Assembly: GCA_021845595.1 (NCBI GenBank)
Contig: JAJZVV010000010.1
Location: forward strand, 90,677-154,676
Direction of reading: 5' to 3'
DNA length: 64,000 nucleotides
From: Pseudomonadota bacterium
Lineage (GTDB): Bacteria; Pseudomonadota; Alphaproteobacteria; Acetobacterales; Acetobacteraceae
Part shown: positions 16,349 to 25,544 of the stretch, in pieces
Numbering within the stretch: the stretch's first letter is position 1
Layout: each line of letters begins with the position of its first letter
The notes under the pieces: model-generated
What the model was told of the DNA's origin: nothing
Database searches by the model: none
The model's input: the letters and a program-made list of their open reading frames with translations, nothing else
Translations under genes and position numbers: made by a program

Positions 16349-17554
16349 ATGGTCCGTAGCCGCATATATCGCCGCCGTCTGACGAGGCTGGCCCCGATCG
16401 TCGTGCTGTGCGCCGTGCTGCTGGTGCTGGCCGGCGCCGCGCGGGCGCACGATCCCAACACCTATGGCGGTCTGTTCCGTTCGCGCGATCTCGGCGCGAC
16501 ATGGATCAGCGCCGATGTCGGCCTGTTCCTCAACGGCACGCTCGCGCTCGCGGTGGATCCGCGCGATCCCAACCATCTGCTGCTCGGCACCGACAATGGC
16601 CTGTTCGGCTCGCCGACCGGCGGACGCAGCTGGATGCAGGAAGCACCGCCGATCCTCGCTGGCGCCATTTTCGCCGTAGCCTTCGCCCCCGATGGCGCCT
16701 CGGCGCTGTGCAGCACGCCTGCGGGCGTGTTCCGCTGGGATGGCAGCGCCTGGAAACCGGCCGACGCCCCGGCAGCAGCCGCGCCGGCGCGCGCGATCGC
16801 CTATGGCGCGGCACCGGGCCGGGCTTATCTGCTCGGCCCCGCCGGGCTGTTCGCGAGCGACGACGCCGGCGCCAGGTTCGAGACCCTGTCCCTGCCCGTC
16901 GACGCCGCACCCGGTGCGCTCGCCGTCACCCGCGCTCCGAGGGAGACGCTGCTGCTCCTCGCCGGCGGCGGGGTCCTGGCGAGCGCGGACGGCGGCCGGC
17001 ACTGGCAGACGCGGCCGGCACCCATTCCGCTCGACGCGCTCGCGCTCGACCCTGCCCACCCGGCCCGGCTCTGGGCTGGCGGCCGGGCGGGGCTGCTGCG
17101 CAGCGACGATCTCGGCCAGACTTGGCAGCCTGTGCCGGGCGCACTGCCGGTGGCCGACCCGATCGTCCGCGGCATCGCCGCCGACCCCGATGCAACGACG
17201 CTCGTCATCACCACCGACCGCGGTCTGTTCCGCAGCATCGATGGCGGGCGCACGTGGCAGACCAGCGCGAGCGGGCTGCCGGTCCGGCTCGAATCCGGCC
17301 CATTGGCGCGCGATCCGGCCAGCGCGGCGACGCTCTATGCCATTTTCTCCCTCGTCCCTTATGCGGAGGCCTGGCGCAGCGCGATCGAGGGCAAGGCGCT
17401 GCTGGCGCGTGCCGACCTGATCGATCTCATCGGCGCCGGGGCGCTGATCCTGGCGGTGCTGCTGGCGGGCGGCGGCCTGGTCTTCGGCCTGCTTCGCCTG
17501 CGGCGCGGGCCCGAGCGGGCGCCAGCTCCCGCGTCGGCGGTAGCGCGACGATGA
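16349..17554 (+). CDS. BNR-repeat beta-propeller membrane protein
   Basis: The 401 residues begin with a signal or anchor (about 12-32, ARAHD) followed by repeated Asp-box motifs of the S-x-D-x-G-x-T-W type: SRDLGATW, SADGGRHW, SDDLGQTW and SIDGGRTW. These define a BNR/sortilin-like propeller facing the periplasm. A C-terminal membrane helix (about residues 362-385, LIGAGALILAVLLAGG) anchors it. No catalytic residues of sialidases are evident, so it is more likely a binding or scaffold protein. It is the first gene of a six-gene operon and overlaps the second by four bases. Confidence 0.85.
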   Translation: MVRSRIYRRRLTRLAPIVVLCAVLLVLAGAARAHDPNTYGGLFRSRDLGATWISADVGLFLNGTLALAVDPRDPNHLLLGTDNGLFGSPTGGRSWMQEAPPILAGAIFAVAFAPDGASALCSTPAGVFRWDGSAWKPADAPAAAAPARAIAYGAAPGRAYLLGPAGLFASDDAGARFETLSLPVDAAPGALAVTRAPRETLLLLAGGGVLASADGGRHWQTRPAPIPLDALALDPAHPARLWAGGRAGLLRSDDLGQTWQPVPGALPVADPIVRGIAADPDATTLVITTDRGLFRSIDGGRTWQTSASGLPVRLESGPLARDPASAATLYAIFSLVPYAEAWRSAIEGKALLARADLIDLIGAGALILAVLLAGGGLVFGLLRLRRGPERAPAPASAVARR

Positions 17555-18546
17555 CCCCCTCGATCCTGCACCGGCCGCGCCGCTTCGCGCTGCTCGCCGG
17601 CCTCATGGTCGTCGTCCTGCTCGGCGCCTGGTTTGCGCTCGGACGGAGCTGGCTGCAGCCGCGCCTCGGGTTCGTCGAATACAAAATGCTCGACCCGCTC
17701 GACATGCCGACGGCGATCGCCGCCGCGCCGGACGGGACGATCTGGTTCACGCTCGATCTCACCGATGCCATCGGACGGCTGCGCGGCGGCAGGATCGAGC
17801 GGCTTTCCACCCACATGGCCAATCTCGAGCCGATCGGGCTGGCCATCGCCCCCGATGGCGCCGCCTGGTACACCGACAATGCCGGCCACGCGATCACCCG
17901 CGTCGCGCCGGAGGGCGAGGTCAATCGCTTCCCGCTCGATACCGCCAGCGTCCGCCTCGGCCGCCTCGCCGTCGCGCCGGACGGTTCGGCGTGGTTCGCC
18001 GAGGAAACCGGCCTGTCCATCACCCGCTTCAAGGACGGCGCGCTCACCCGGCACATTTACGATTCCGCCCGCGGCGGCCCCTACGGCGTCGCGCTCGCCG
18101 CCGATGGCAGCGTCTGGGCGACGCTGCAATCGGGCGACCAGCTGCTGCATATCAGCGCCGACGACAAAATCACCGCGCTCGACCTGCCGCAGCGCAACGC
18201 GGTGGCGTCGGACATCGCCGTGGCGCCGGACGGGAGCGTCTGGTTCCTGGAGGTCCGCGCCGACCGCATCGCCCACTACGCCGGCGGCACCTTCAACGAG
18301 ATCCCGGTCAACACGCGCAACGCCGGGCTTTCCGGCCTGACCGTCGGGCGCGACGGGGCGATCTGGTTCGGCATGCTCCGCGCCGGCGCGATCGGCCGGC
18401 TGCGCGGCGGCACCATCATCAGCTTCACCCTGCCGCGCGACCATGCGCGCCCCTACACGCTCACCACCGACCATGCGGGGAATATCTGGTATGCGGATAT
18501 CTCCGGCTATATCGGCATGATCCCGGCGGCTGATGCTGAACGATAG
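17551..18546 (+). CDS. Vgb-like (virginiamycin B lyase family) beta-propeller protein
   Basis: The 331 residues carry an N-terminal membrane anchor (about 12-30) and then repeated blades with the signature APDG-x-x-WF (for example AAAPDGTIWFT, AVAPDGSAWFAE, AVAPDGSVWFLE, GRDGAIWFG), as in Vgb and SMP-30/NHL-like propellers. Real streptogramin lyases keep a catalytic His and Glu set; I cannot confirm it here, and an antibiotic role is doubtful given the operon. It more likely forms a periplasmic partner of the BNR propeller. It overlaps both neighbours (4 and 14 bases). Confidence 0.85.
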   Translation: MTPSILHRPRRFALLAGLMVVVLLGAWFALGRSWLQPRLGFVEYKMLDPLDMPTAIAAAPDGTIWFTLDLTDAIGRLRGGRIERLSTHMANLEPIGLAIAPDGAAWYTDNAGHAITRVAPEGEVNRFPLDTASVRLGRLAVAPDGSAWFAEETGLSITRFKDGALTRHIYDSARGGPYGVALAADGSVWATLQSGDQLLHISADDKITALDLPQRNAVASDIAVAPDGSVWFLEVRADRIAHYAGGTFNEIPVNTRNAGLSGLTVGRDGAIWFGMLRAGAIGRLRGGTIISFTLPRDHARPYTLTTDHAGNIWYADISGYIGMIPAADAER

Positions 18547-20422
18547 CAGCGGCGACAAGGACCGGGCGGGCGACGGCAACGGGGGCGCGGACGGCGCGGA
18601 GCCGTGGCTGTCGCTGCTGGTCTGGGTCGGTGCCCTGTTCACTCTGCTCGGCGCGGCGCTTGGCCTCGCCGCCTATCAGGGCGGCGGACCGGCGGTGCTT
18701 GCCGCCGCCCTGTCGCCGGAAGCGGACGGGCCGCTCGGCGGCGCGTTCCTGGTCGCGGCTGCCGGGCTGGTGGCGGCCGCCCTGCTCGGTCTGGCGCGCC
18801 AGAAGCGCGCGGCGGCACTCGCGGAAGCCGGCCCCGAGGCCGACATTCCCGGCGGCGCCGGCCTCGCCGGCTGGCCACAGGCGCTTGCGAGCGGCGCGCT
18901 CGCCCTGCTCGCCGCTCTCGCCGTCATTGCCGGATGGCGGGCCGCGCCGGCGTCGCCGCCCGCCGCCGGCCTGTTCGGCGGCGGGATTCTGGCACTGGCG
19001 GCGTTCCCGGTCCTGGTGCTGGAGCGTTTGCTGGCCGGCCTGCCGGCACACGCGCTGCGCGAGGCCGAATCGCTGCACTGGCTGCAGCGGGTACCGCTGG
19101 CCGCATTGCTGCTGATCGGCGGTTCCACGGCGCTGCAGGCGCTCGGGCCGGGCTGGCCGGTCTGGGTCGAACGCGGGGTCGGCGCGCTGGTTCTGCTCGT
19201 CGCGGCCGAACTGGCGGTGCGGGCTCTGGCCATGCTGTTCCTGCCCTTCGCCGCCGCCGAGCACGCGCAATCGGTGGCGCGCAGCGCGCTGGCGCGGCTG
19301 ATCCAGCCCCGCCTGCCGGGTCCGGCCGCGATCGGCGGCGCGATGGAGGCGCAGTTCGGCATCGACCTCACCCGCAGCTGGGCGCTCGGCTTCATCTGGC
19401 AGGCGGCGCCGGCGGTGGCGCTGGGCACGGCCCTGCTCGGCTGGGGGCTGAGCGGGCTGGTGGCGCTGCAACTCAATGAGCGCGCCATTTATGAACGGCT
19501 CGGCGCCCCGGTCGAGGTGCTCGGCCCGGGGCTGCATCTGCGCCTGCCCTGGCCGCTCGGCGTGATGCGCCGCATCGAACGCGGCACGCTGCACGACGTC
19601 CCGGTGACGCTGACCATCCCCGGTCCATCCGCCACGGACGGCACCATCGCCGCGCCGCCGGCCACAGCGGAGGCGCCGGCGCCGCCGAGCGCGGACCGGC
19701 TGTGGGATCAGGTCCACCCCTCGGAGGCGACCTACCTCGTCGCCAGCCCCGCCGCTGGCAACGGGCGGCTGGGGTTCCAGGCCATCGTCGCCGACCTGCG
19801 CGTGGTCTATCGCATCGGCCTCGGCGACGATGCGGCGCGGGCGGCGGCCTATCGGGTCGAGGCACCGGAGCGGCTGCTGCGCGGCCTCTCCGGGCGGCTG
19901 CTCGCGCGCTATTTCGCCGCCCACACCCTGCCCGCGGTGCTCGGCGAGAACCGCGCCGGCTTCACCGCCGAGTTCCGTGCCGCGTTGCAGGCGGAGCTGG
20001 ATGCGCTCGGCACCGGGCTCGAGGTCATGGCCGTGATCGTCGAGGCGATCCACCCGCCGCAGGCCGCCGCCGGCGCCTACCACGCGGTGCAGGCGGCCGA
20101 GATCAAGGCCCGGCTCGTCGTCGCCGAGGAGCACGGCGGGCTGGCCAAGCGGCTGGAGGCGGCGCGGACCGAGGCGGTGACCACCGAGGACGAAGCCGAG
20201 GCCGCGGCCGCGGAGCGGACTGGTGAGGCGCACGCCGAGCAGACGCTGTTCGCCGCCGACCGCACCGCCTGGAGCGCCGCGCCGGCTCCCTTCCTGCTCG
20301 ATCGCCGGCTGCAGCGCCTGCAGACCGCGCTCGGCCGTGCCCGGCTGCTGCTGCTCGATCACCGGCTGGCCGGCGCGTCGCCGACGCTGGACCTGCGCGA
20401 CTACCCCGCCCCCGCTCCCTGA
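18533..20422 (+). CDS. Large SPFH/Band-7 membrane protein (HflK-like) with extra membrane domain
   Basis: The 629 residues are longer than normal HflK because an N-terminal region of about 300 residues holds several hydrophobic helices (around 28-48, 65-87, 118-140, 147-168, 190-235, 285-310). The SPFH domain follows: LNERAIYERLGAPVEVLGPGLHLRLPWPLG at about 320-350, then a disrupted middle with an Ala/Pro insertion (about 365-400) and a helical KARLVVAEEHGGLAKRLEAARTEA coiled coil. SPFH proteins form membrane microdomain cages and modulate proteases or transporters. The start overlaps the propeller gene by 14 bases. Confidence 0.82.
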   Translation: MLNDSSGDKDRAGDGNGGADGAEPWLSLLVWVGALFTLLGAALGLAAYQGGGPAVLAAALSPEADGPLGGAFLVAAAGLVAAALLGLARQKRAAALAEAGPEADIPGGAGLAGWPQALASGALALLAALAVIAGWRAAPASPPAAGLFGGGILALAAFPVLVLERLLAGLPAHALREAESLHWLQRVPLAALLLIGGSTALQALGPGWPVWVERGVGALVLLVAAELAVRALAMLFLPFAAAEHAQSVARSALARLIQPRLPGPAAIGGAMEAQFGIDLTRSWALGFIWQAAPAVALGTALLGWGLSGLVALQLNERAIYERLGAPVEVLGPGLHLRLPWPLGVMRRIERGTLHDVPVTLTIPGPSATDGTIAAPPATAEAPAPPSADRLWDQVHPSEATYLVASPAAGNGRLGFQAIVADLRVVYRIGLGDDAARAAAYRVEAPERLLRGLSGRLLARYFAAHTLPAVLGENRAGFTAEFRAALQAELDALGTGLEVMAVIVEAIHPPQAAAGAYHAVQAAEIKARLVVAEEHGGLAKRLEAARTEAVTTEDEAEAAAAERTGEAHAEQTLFAADRTAWSAAPAPFLLDRRLQRLQTALGRARLLLLDHRLAGASPTLDLRDYPAPAP

Positions 20423-20443
20423 CGCCCCGCTCCGGATCCGCCC

Positions 20444-21505
20444 ATGTCGCTCCTGCACGGCCACCATCACCATCACCACGATCATCACGGCCATGATCAC
20501 GGCCATGGACATGACCATGGACATGGCGACGAAGGCGCGGCACCGCCGGACGGTCCGGTCTCGCCGGCGGCGCGGCGGCTGGGCGCCACGGTGCGCTTCG
20601 CCGTCGCCGCCCTCGTCGTGCTCGTCGCCGCGCTCGCCGCCTGCCTGGTGCTGGTCAGCCCGGGCGAGGCGGTGGTGGTGACCCGCTTCGGCAACCCGGT
20701 GCGCGTCATCACCGCCCCCGGCCTTGCCCTGCGCATCCCCGCCCCGGTGGAAAACACGATCCGGGTCGATCTCCGCCTGCGCACGACCTCGAGCGGGCTG
20801 CAGGATGTCGGCACGCGCGACGGGCTGCGCATCCTGGTCCAGGCCTATCTGGCCTGGCAGGTGCCGGACGAGCCGGACGCGATCCGCCAGTTCCTGCGCA
20901 CCGTGCGCAACCAGCCCGACGAAGCCGCCGAGCAGCTGCGCAGCTTCATCCGCTCGACGCTCGAAATCACCGCCAGCGGGTTCGATCTCGCCAGCCTGGT
21001 GAATGCGGATCCGGCCAAGGTCCAGCTCGGCGAGTTCGAACGCCGGCTGCGCGAACGGCTGGAGGAGCAGGTGCGCCACGCCTACGGCATCACCATCCGC
21101 CAGGTCGGCATCGAGAGCCTGACGCTGCCGGCCGAGACGCTCGCCGCCACGGTGGCGCGGATGCGCGCCGAGCGGCAGACGGTGGCGACCGAGCGCCTCG
21201 CCCAGGGCGAGCGCCAAGCCGCCGAGATCCGCGCCGGCGCCGACCGCGACGCGCGCATCCTGGTGGCCAAGGCGCGCACCGAAGCGGCCGGGATCGAGGC
21301 CAATTCGCGTGCCGAAGCCGCCGCCATCGCCGCCCGCGCCTATGCCAGCGCGCCGGATCTCTACACGCTGCTGCGCAGCTTCGACGCGCTCGACCAGATC
21401 ATCGGCGCCAATGCGCGCCTGATCCTGCGCACCGACGCCGCGCCGTTCCGGCTGCTGGTGGACGGGCCGGCGAAGGAGGCGGAGCCGGCGGCGGCCAAGC
21501 CATGA
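20444..21505 (+). CDS. SPFH/Band-7 protein (HflC-like) with His-rich N-terminus
   Basis: The 353 residues start with a cytoplasmic head (residues 5-28) made almost only of His, Asp and Gly, with more than a dozen histidines, a likely metal-binding tail. A membrane helix (about 50-70) and an SPFH domain follow (SPGEAVVVTRFGNPVRV onward, about 72-240), then a coiled coil rich in Ala/Glu/Arg. The architecture matches HflC/stomatin members, but the His-rich head is not a standard part of them. It lies 21 bases after the HflK-like gene and overlaps the third SPFH gene by four bases. Confidence 0.85.
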   Translation: MSLLHGHHHHHHDHHGHDHGHGHDHGHGDEGAAPPDGPVSPAARRLGATVRFAVAALVVLVAALAACLVLVSPGEAVVVTRFGNPVRVITAPGLALRIPAPVENTIRVDLRLRTTSSGLQDVGTRDGLRILVQAYLAWQVPDEPDAIRQFLRTVRNQPDEAAEQLRSFIRSTLEITASGFDLASLVNADPAKVQLGEFERRLRERLEEQVRHAYGITIRQVGIESLTLPAETLAATVARMRAERQTVATERLAQGERQAAEIRAGADRDARILVAKARTEAAGIEANSRAEAAAIAARAYASAPDLYTLLRSFDALDQIIGANARLILRTDAAPFRLLVDGPAKEAEPAAAKP

Positions 21506-22608
21506 GCGCTCCTGCCAGGCTTCCCGAAGGGCCGCTCGCCCAGTCGGTCCGCCTCGCCTTCCGCTTCCTGTTCCTGCTCGTGCTCGGCCTCGCCGCGGCC
21601 TGGGCCGGGTCGAACATCCGCCGCGTGCCGTCCGACAGCCGCGCCGTGGTGCTGCGGCTCGGCGCCATCGTCCGGCTGCAAGGTGCGGGGCTGGTGCTGG
21701 CCTGGCCGCGGCCGATCGAGCAGGTGCTGCTGATCCCTGCCGCGGACCGGCAGATCGAATTGCGCATCACCCGGTTCGACGAGCACGGCTTCATGATGGC
21801 CGGCCGGCCGCCGGAGTTCCAGATCAGCACCGACGCGCGCGGCAATGCCGGGTTTCTGCTCACCGGCGATGGCGGCGTCGTGCATCTGCAGGCCTCGGTG
21901 TTCTACCAGATCAGCGACCCGCTCGCCTTCGTCGTCGCCGAGACACATGTGCGCGCGGCGCTGGAGCGGATTTTCATCGCCAGCGCCGCCGCTGTCTGCG
22001 CCGCACGCGACCTCGACGAGATCCTGGTGGCGCGGCCGGAGGAGACGGCGCTCAGCGGCGGACGCGAGCGGCTGCGGGCGGATCTGGTGCGGGCGATGAA
22101 CCAGCGCCTCGCCGCGCTTGCCGCCACCGATGTATCAGAGCGGCGTTCCGCCACCGGCTCGGGGCTCGGCGTCACCGTCAGCCGCATCGACCTCGCCGCC
22201 GCCCTGCCCAGCAACGCCAAGGCGGCGTTCGACCGGGTGCTGACGGTGACGCAGACCGCCAACCAGCTCATCGCCGAAGCCCGCAGCTTCGCGACCACGA
22301 GTGCGGCGAAGGCGGAGCAGCAGGCGCACCGGATCGTGGCCGACGCCGAGGCGGCGGCGGCGGAGCGCCGCTCCGATGCGCTGGCGCGCGCGGCGCGCAT
22401 CTCGGCGCTGGCGCCACAGCTCAAGGGCGATCTCGGCCAGGTACTGCTGACCCGGCTCTACGCCGATCGCGTCGGCGCGGTGCTGCGCCGGGCGGGCGAG
22501 GTCGACAGTGTCGCGCCCGACGCGGCCGGCCATCTCTATCTGCCCGGCCCTTCCCTGCCCGCCCCCTCCGCCCCGCCCGCGGGTGACAGCAAAGGACCCC
22601 GACCATGA
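21502..22608 (+). CDS. Third SPFH/Band-7 protein (HflK-like)
   Basis: The 368 residues have one N-terminal membrane helix (about 18-38), then an SPFH domain (VPSDSRAVVLRLGAIVRLQGAGLVLAWP from about residue 46, VHLQASVFYQISDPLAFV near 125), a coiled coil (about 240-300) and a Pro-rich tail. It is a distinct paralogue of the two preceding SPFH proteins, so the operon could build a hetero-oligomeric HflKC-type cage. It overlaps its neighbours by four bases on each side (ATGA). Confidence 0.85.
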   Translation: MSAPARLPEGPLAQSVRLAFRFLFLLVLGLAAAWAGSNIRRVPSDSRAVVLRLGAIVRLQGAGLVLAWPRPIEQVLLIPAADRQIELRITRFDEHGFMMAGRPPEFQISTDARGNAGFLLTGDGGVVHLQASVFYQISDPLAFVVAETHVRAALERIFIASAAAVCAARDLDEILVARPEETALSGGRERLRADLVRAMNQRLAALAATDVSERRSATGSGLGVTVSRIDLAAALPSNAKAAFDRVLTVTQTANQLIAEARSFATTSAAKAEQQAHRIVADAEAAAAERRSDALARAARISALAPQLKGDLGQVLLTRLYADRVGAVLRRAGEVDSVAPDAAGHLYLPGPSLPAPSAPPAGDSKGPRP

Positions 22609-24491
22609 GCGCGGCGCTTGCCGAAACCGGGTTGCTGAGCCAGGGCGAGCGGCGCTCGCTGGCGGTGCGCCTGACCCTGTCGCTGATCACCGCCGGGCTG
22701 CTGATCCTGTCCACGGCGCTGCGGCTGGCCGCGCCGGACCAGCTCGACATCGCCGAACTCGTCGCCGGCCTCGCCGCCCTCCTGGTCGCCGTGCCGGCGC
22801 TGCAGGCGGCCTGGTACAGCCTGCGCCATCCGGACCTGCACGGCGTCACCGACCAGCTCGTCGCCCTCGCCCTCATCGCCGCCTGGGCCGAGGGCGATCT
22901 CACCACCGCCGCGCTGCTGCCGCTGGTGATGACCATCGGGCACGTGCTGGAGGAGCGATCCCTGCTTGGCTCCCAGGAGGCGATCCGCGCGCTCGGGCGG
23001 CTGACCAAGGGCAAGGCGCGCCGGCTCGGCGCCGATGGCCGCGCCGAGGAAGTGGACGCGCAGGCGCTGCGCCCGGGCGATCGCATCGCGCTCAAGCCGG
23101 GTGAGCGCATTCCCGCCGATGGCCTGATCCGCACCGGGATGGCCAGCATCGACACCGCCTCGATCACCGGCGAATCGGTGCCGGCCGAGCTCGGCCCGGG
23201 CGGCGCGGTGTTCGGCGGCTCGCTCAATCTCGACGGCGTGCTCGAAGTGGAGGTGACGCGTGTCGGCGGCCAGACCACGCTCGGGCGGGTGATCGCGCTC
23301 ATGCAGCAGGCCGAGCAGGCCAAGCCGCCGGTCACCCGCCTGCTCGAGCATCATGCCGGGCGCTACACCGTGCTGGTGCTGCTGGCGGCTTTCGGCGTCT
23401 GGTTCGCCTCCGGCAGCACGGCGGGCATGCTGGCGGTGCTGGTCGCCTCCTGCCCCTGCGCGCTGGTGCTGGCGGCGCCGGCGACTTCGATCGCGGCCAT
23501 CGCGGTGGCCGGGCGGCATGGCATCCTGGTCAAGGGTGCCGCTTTCCTGGAGGATCTCGCCAGCGTCGATGCCGTTATTCTGGACAAAACCGGCACGGTG
23601 ACGCTCGGCCAGCTGCGGCTGGCCGAAGCGCGGGCGGCGGCGGGCGTCGACGTCGACGCGCTGAAATCCGTCGCCGGCGCGCTCGGCGCGGCGAGCAACC
23701 ACCCGGTCAGCCGCGCGCTGGCGCCGCTGGCCCCGCTCGGCGCGGCGCTGCCGCTCGAGGACGTGAAGGAAGCGCGCGGGCTCGGCGTCGTCGGCCGGCT
23801 CGGCAACGAGACCGTCGTGCTCGGACGGCCGGAGCTGCTGGCCGAGCACGGCGTCCTCGCCCCGCCGCCGCCGGCCCATGACGGCCCGATCGCCGGGGTC
23901 GGCCGCGGCGAGAGTTTTCTCGGCTGGATGCTGCTCGCCGACGAGCCCCGCGCCGAGGCGCGCGCCGCGATCGCCGACCTCAAGGGGCTCGGCCTGCGCC
24001 GGCAATTGCTGCTGACCGGGGACCGCGCCTCGGTGGCGCGCTCGATCGCCGCCCGCCTCGGGGTGGCGGAGGTGCGCGCCGAGGCGCTGCCCGAGGAAAA
24101 GCTGGAATGCGTGCTGGCCGAGACGCGCGCCGGCTACCGGCCGTTGGTGGTCGGGGATGGCATCAACGACGCGCTGGCGCTGAAGGCGGGCGCGGTCGGG
24201 GTGGCGATGGGGGCGCAGGGCACCGATGTCGCGCTGGCCTCGGCCGACGTCGTGCTGATGAGCAACGATCTGCGCCGGCTGGCGACGTGCGTGCGGCTCA
24301 GCCGCCGCTGCCGCGGCACCATCCACACCAATGTCGCGGTCGGGCTGGGCTGGACGGTGGTGGTGATCGGCATGGCCGCGACCGGCCTGCTCGGCCCCTC
24401 AGGGGCGCTGATCGCGGCGGTGCTGCACAATGTCGGCACGCTGGCGGTGATGGGCAACGCCGGGCGGCTGCTGAAGTTCCACGAGGCGTAG
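22605..24491 (+). CDS. P1B-type metal-translocating ATPase without N-terminal metal domain
   Basis: The 628 residues have the P1B core. Membrane helices at about 22-95 lead to the actuator motif TGES (SITGESVP), the transmembrane metal site CPC (Cys283, Cys285), the phosphorylation motif DKTGT (Asp327), the HP locus NHPVSRA and GDGIND (near 517-522). There is no N-terminal CxxC domain. The last helix reads HNVGTLAVMGNAGRLL where Zn-type pumps have DxG and Co-type pumps HEG, so the metal cannot be assigned. It ends the operon and overlaps the third SPFH gene by four bases. Confidence 0.93.
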   Translation: MSAALAETGLLSQGERRSLAVRLTLSLITAGLLILSTALRLAAPDQLDIAELVAGLAALLVAVPALQAAWYSLRHPDLHGVTDQLVALALIAAWAEGDLTTAALLPLVMTIGHVLEERSLLGSQEAIRALGRLTKGKARRLGADGRAEEVDAQALRPGDRIALKPGERIPADGLIRTGMASIDTASITGESVPAELGPGGAVFGGSLNLDGVLEVEVTRVGGQTTLGRVIALMQQAEQAKPPVTRLLEHHAGRYTVLVLLAAFGVWFASGSTAGMLAVLVASCPCALVLAAPATSIAAIAVAGRHGILVKGAAFLEDLASVDAVILDKTGTVTLGQLRLAEARAAAGVDVDALKSVAGALGAASNHPVSRALAPLAPLGAALPLEDVKEARGLGVVGRLGNETVVLGRPELLAEHGVLAPPPPAHDGPIAGVGRGESFLGWMLLADEPRAEARAAIADLKGLGLRRQLLLTGDRASVARSIAARLGVAEVRAEALPEEKLECVLAETRAGYRPLVVGDGINDALALKAGAVGVAMGAQGTDVALASADVVLMSNDLRRLATCVRLSRRCRGTIHTNVAVGLGWTVVVIGMAATGLLGPSGALIAAVLHNVGTLAVMGNAGRLLKFHEA

Positions 24492-24508
24492 CGGCTGCCG
24501 GCGCGCAG

Positions 24509-24534
24509 CCCCGGACGGTGCGCACCGTCCGGGG
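24509..24534. terminator. Perfect palindrome between convergent genes
   Basis: Thirteen-base arms CCCCGGACGGTGC and GCACCGTCCGGGG meet without a loop spacer, between the ATPase (+) and hydrolase (-) genes. There is no T-run, but the position fits a bidirectional transcription stop. Confidence 0.6.
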
Positions 24535-24543
24535 CCGGCGAGG

Positions 24544-25209
24544 TCAGTCGGCGGCGAGCGGCATGACGCGTGGGCTCATCGCCTTGCCGACATGGTCCTC
24601 CAACGCCGCGGCGACCGCCTCGGCATGCTGGGCGAAGACATGGTCGGCCCCGGCGAAGATCCGGTAATCGACGCGCACGCCCTTCTGGGTATTGAGCTTT
24701 TCCACCAGCTTCTTGACCGATGGCTCGGGCACCAGCTCATCGGCATCGCCGTGGATCATCAGCCCACCGCAGGGGCACGGCGCGAGAAAGCCGAAATCAT
24801 AATGGCTTGCCGGCGGCGCGACACTGACCCAGCCGGAGACTTCCGGCCGGCGCATCAGCAGCTGCATGCCGACGAAGGCGCCGAACGAATAGCCCGCGAT
24901 CCAAAGCCCGCCGGCGCTCGGGTTGACTGCCTGCAGCCAGTCGAGCGCGCCGGCGGCGTCGCCGATTTCGCCGATGCCACCATCATACCGGCCCTGGCTG
25001 CGGCCGACGCCGCGGAAATTGAACCGCAGGACGGAGAAGCCCAGCCGCTGGAAGGACTGGTACATGGCATAGGTGATACGATTATTCATCGTTCCCCCAT
25101 GCAGCGGGTGCGGATGCAGCACCAACGCCAGCGGCGCGCCGCTCTGCTTGGAATGATGGTAGCGACCTTCGAGCCGCCCATCCGGGCCGGCGAACATGAC
25201 TTCAGGCAT
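24544..25209 (-). CDS. Alpha/beta hydrolase (dienelactone hydrolase-like)
   Basis: The 221 residues form a compact alpha/beta hydrolase. The segments LVLHPHPLHGGTMNN, RFNFRGVGRSQG, the nucleophile elbow GYSFGAF and the Asp/His region HGDADELVP and GADHVF match the family of small prokaryotic hydrolases annotated as KANL3/Tex30-like or dienelactone hydrolase-like. The natural substrate is unknown. I start it at the ATG at 25209 (MPEVMFAGPDG). It is convergent with the ATPase gene and has no obvious operon partner. Confidence 0.88.
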   Translation of the reverse strand: MPEVMFAGPDGRLEGRYHHSKQSGAPLALVLHPHPLHGGTMNNRITYAMYQSFQRLGFSVLRFNFRGVGRSQGRYDGGIGEIGDAAGALDWLQAVNPSAGGLWIAGYSFGAFVGMQLLMRRPEVSGWVSVAPPASHYDFGFLAPCPCGGLMIHGDADELVPEPSVKKLVEKLNTQKGVRVDYRIFAGADHVFAQHAEAVAAALEDHVGKAMSPRVMPLAAD

Positions 25210-25422
25210 CGCGTTCCAGTTTCCGTTTCCTGCTCGCGCCCGGACCGGTCCGGACGCATCGATCACTCAATCACCCTCGGCCACTCATCACGCTCAGCCG
25301 GTGGCCCCGGCCGTCCCCCCTGCCGCCTTCCCCCTATCGTCTTCGCATTCCCGACCGCTCCCGCACCGCGCCGACCCGTGTTCCCCCTTTTGCAGGACTT
25401 GCGGCATGCCCATCTGCCGGAC

Positions 25423-25454
25423 ACGATACGCAATGACCACGATACGCAATGACC
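25423..25454 (+). repeat. 16-base tandem direct repeat
   Basis: ACGATACGCAATGACC occurs at 25423-25438 and again at 25439-25454 without a gap; a degenerate third copy follows. Confidence 0.85.
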
Positions 25455-25544
25455 ATGTTACGCGATGCCTACGACACGCTCAGGACCGGGACGGAGACCG
25501 TCACGCCGTGACCCTTGGAAGGCCGATCGTTCGAATTGCCACAG

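Noticed and set aside
17551..18546. Streptogramin (virginiamycin B) lyase resistance gene
   Set aside because: Only the propeller fold is evident; the membrane anchor and the SPFH/ATPase operon argue against an antibiotic-inactivating role.
18461..21217. 918-codon open frame on the minus strand across the SPFH genes
   Set aside because: Low-complexity shadow with no recognisable motif or ribosome site; the plus strand has coupled, conserved genes.
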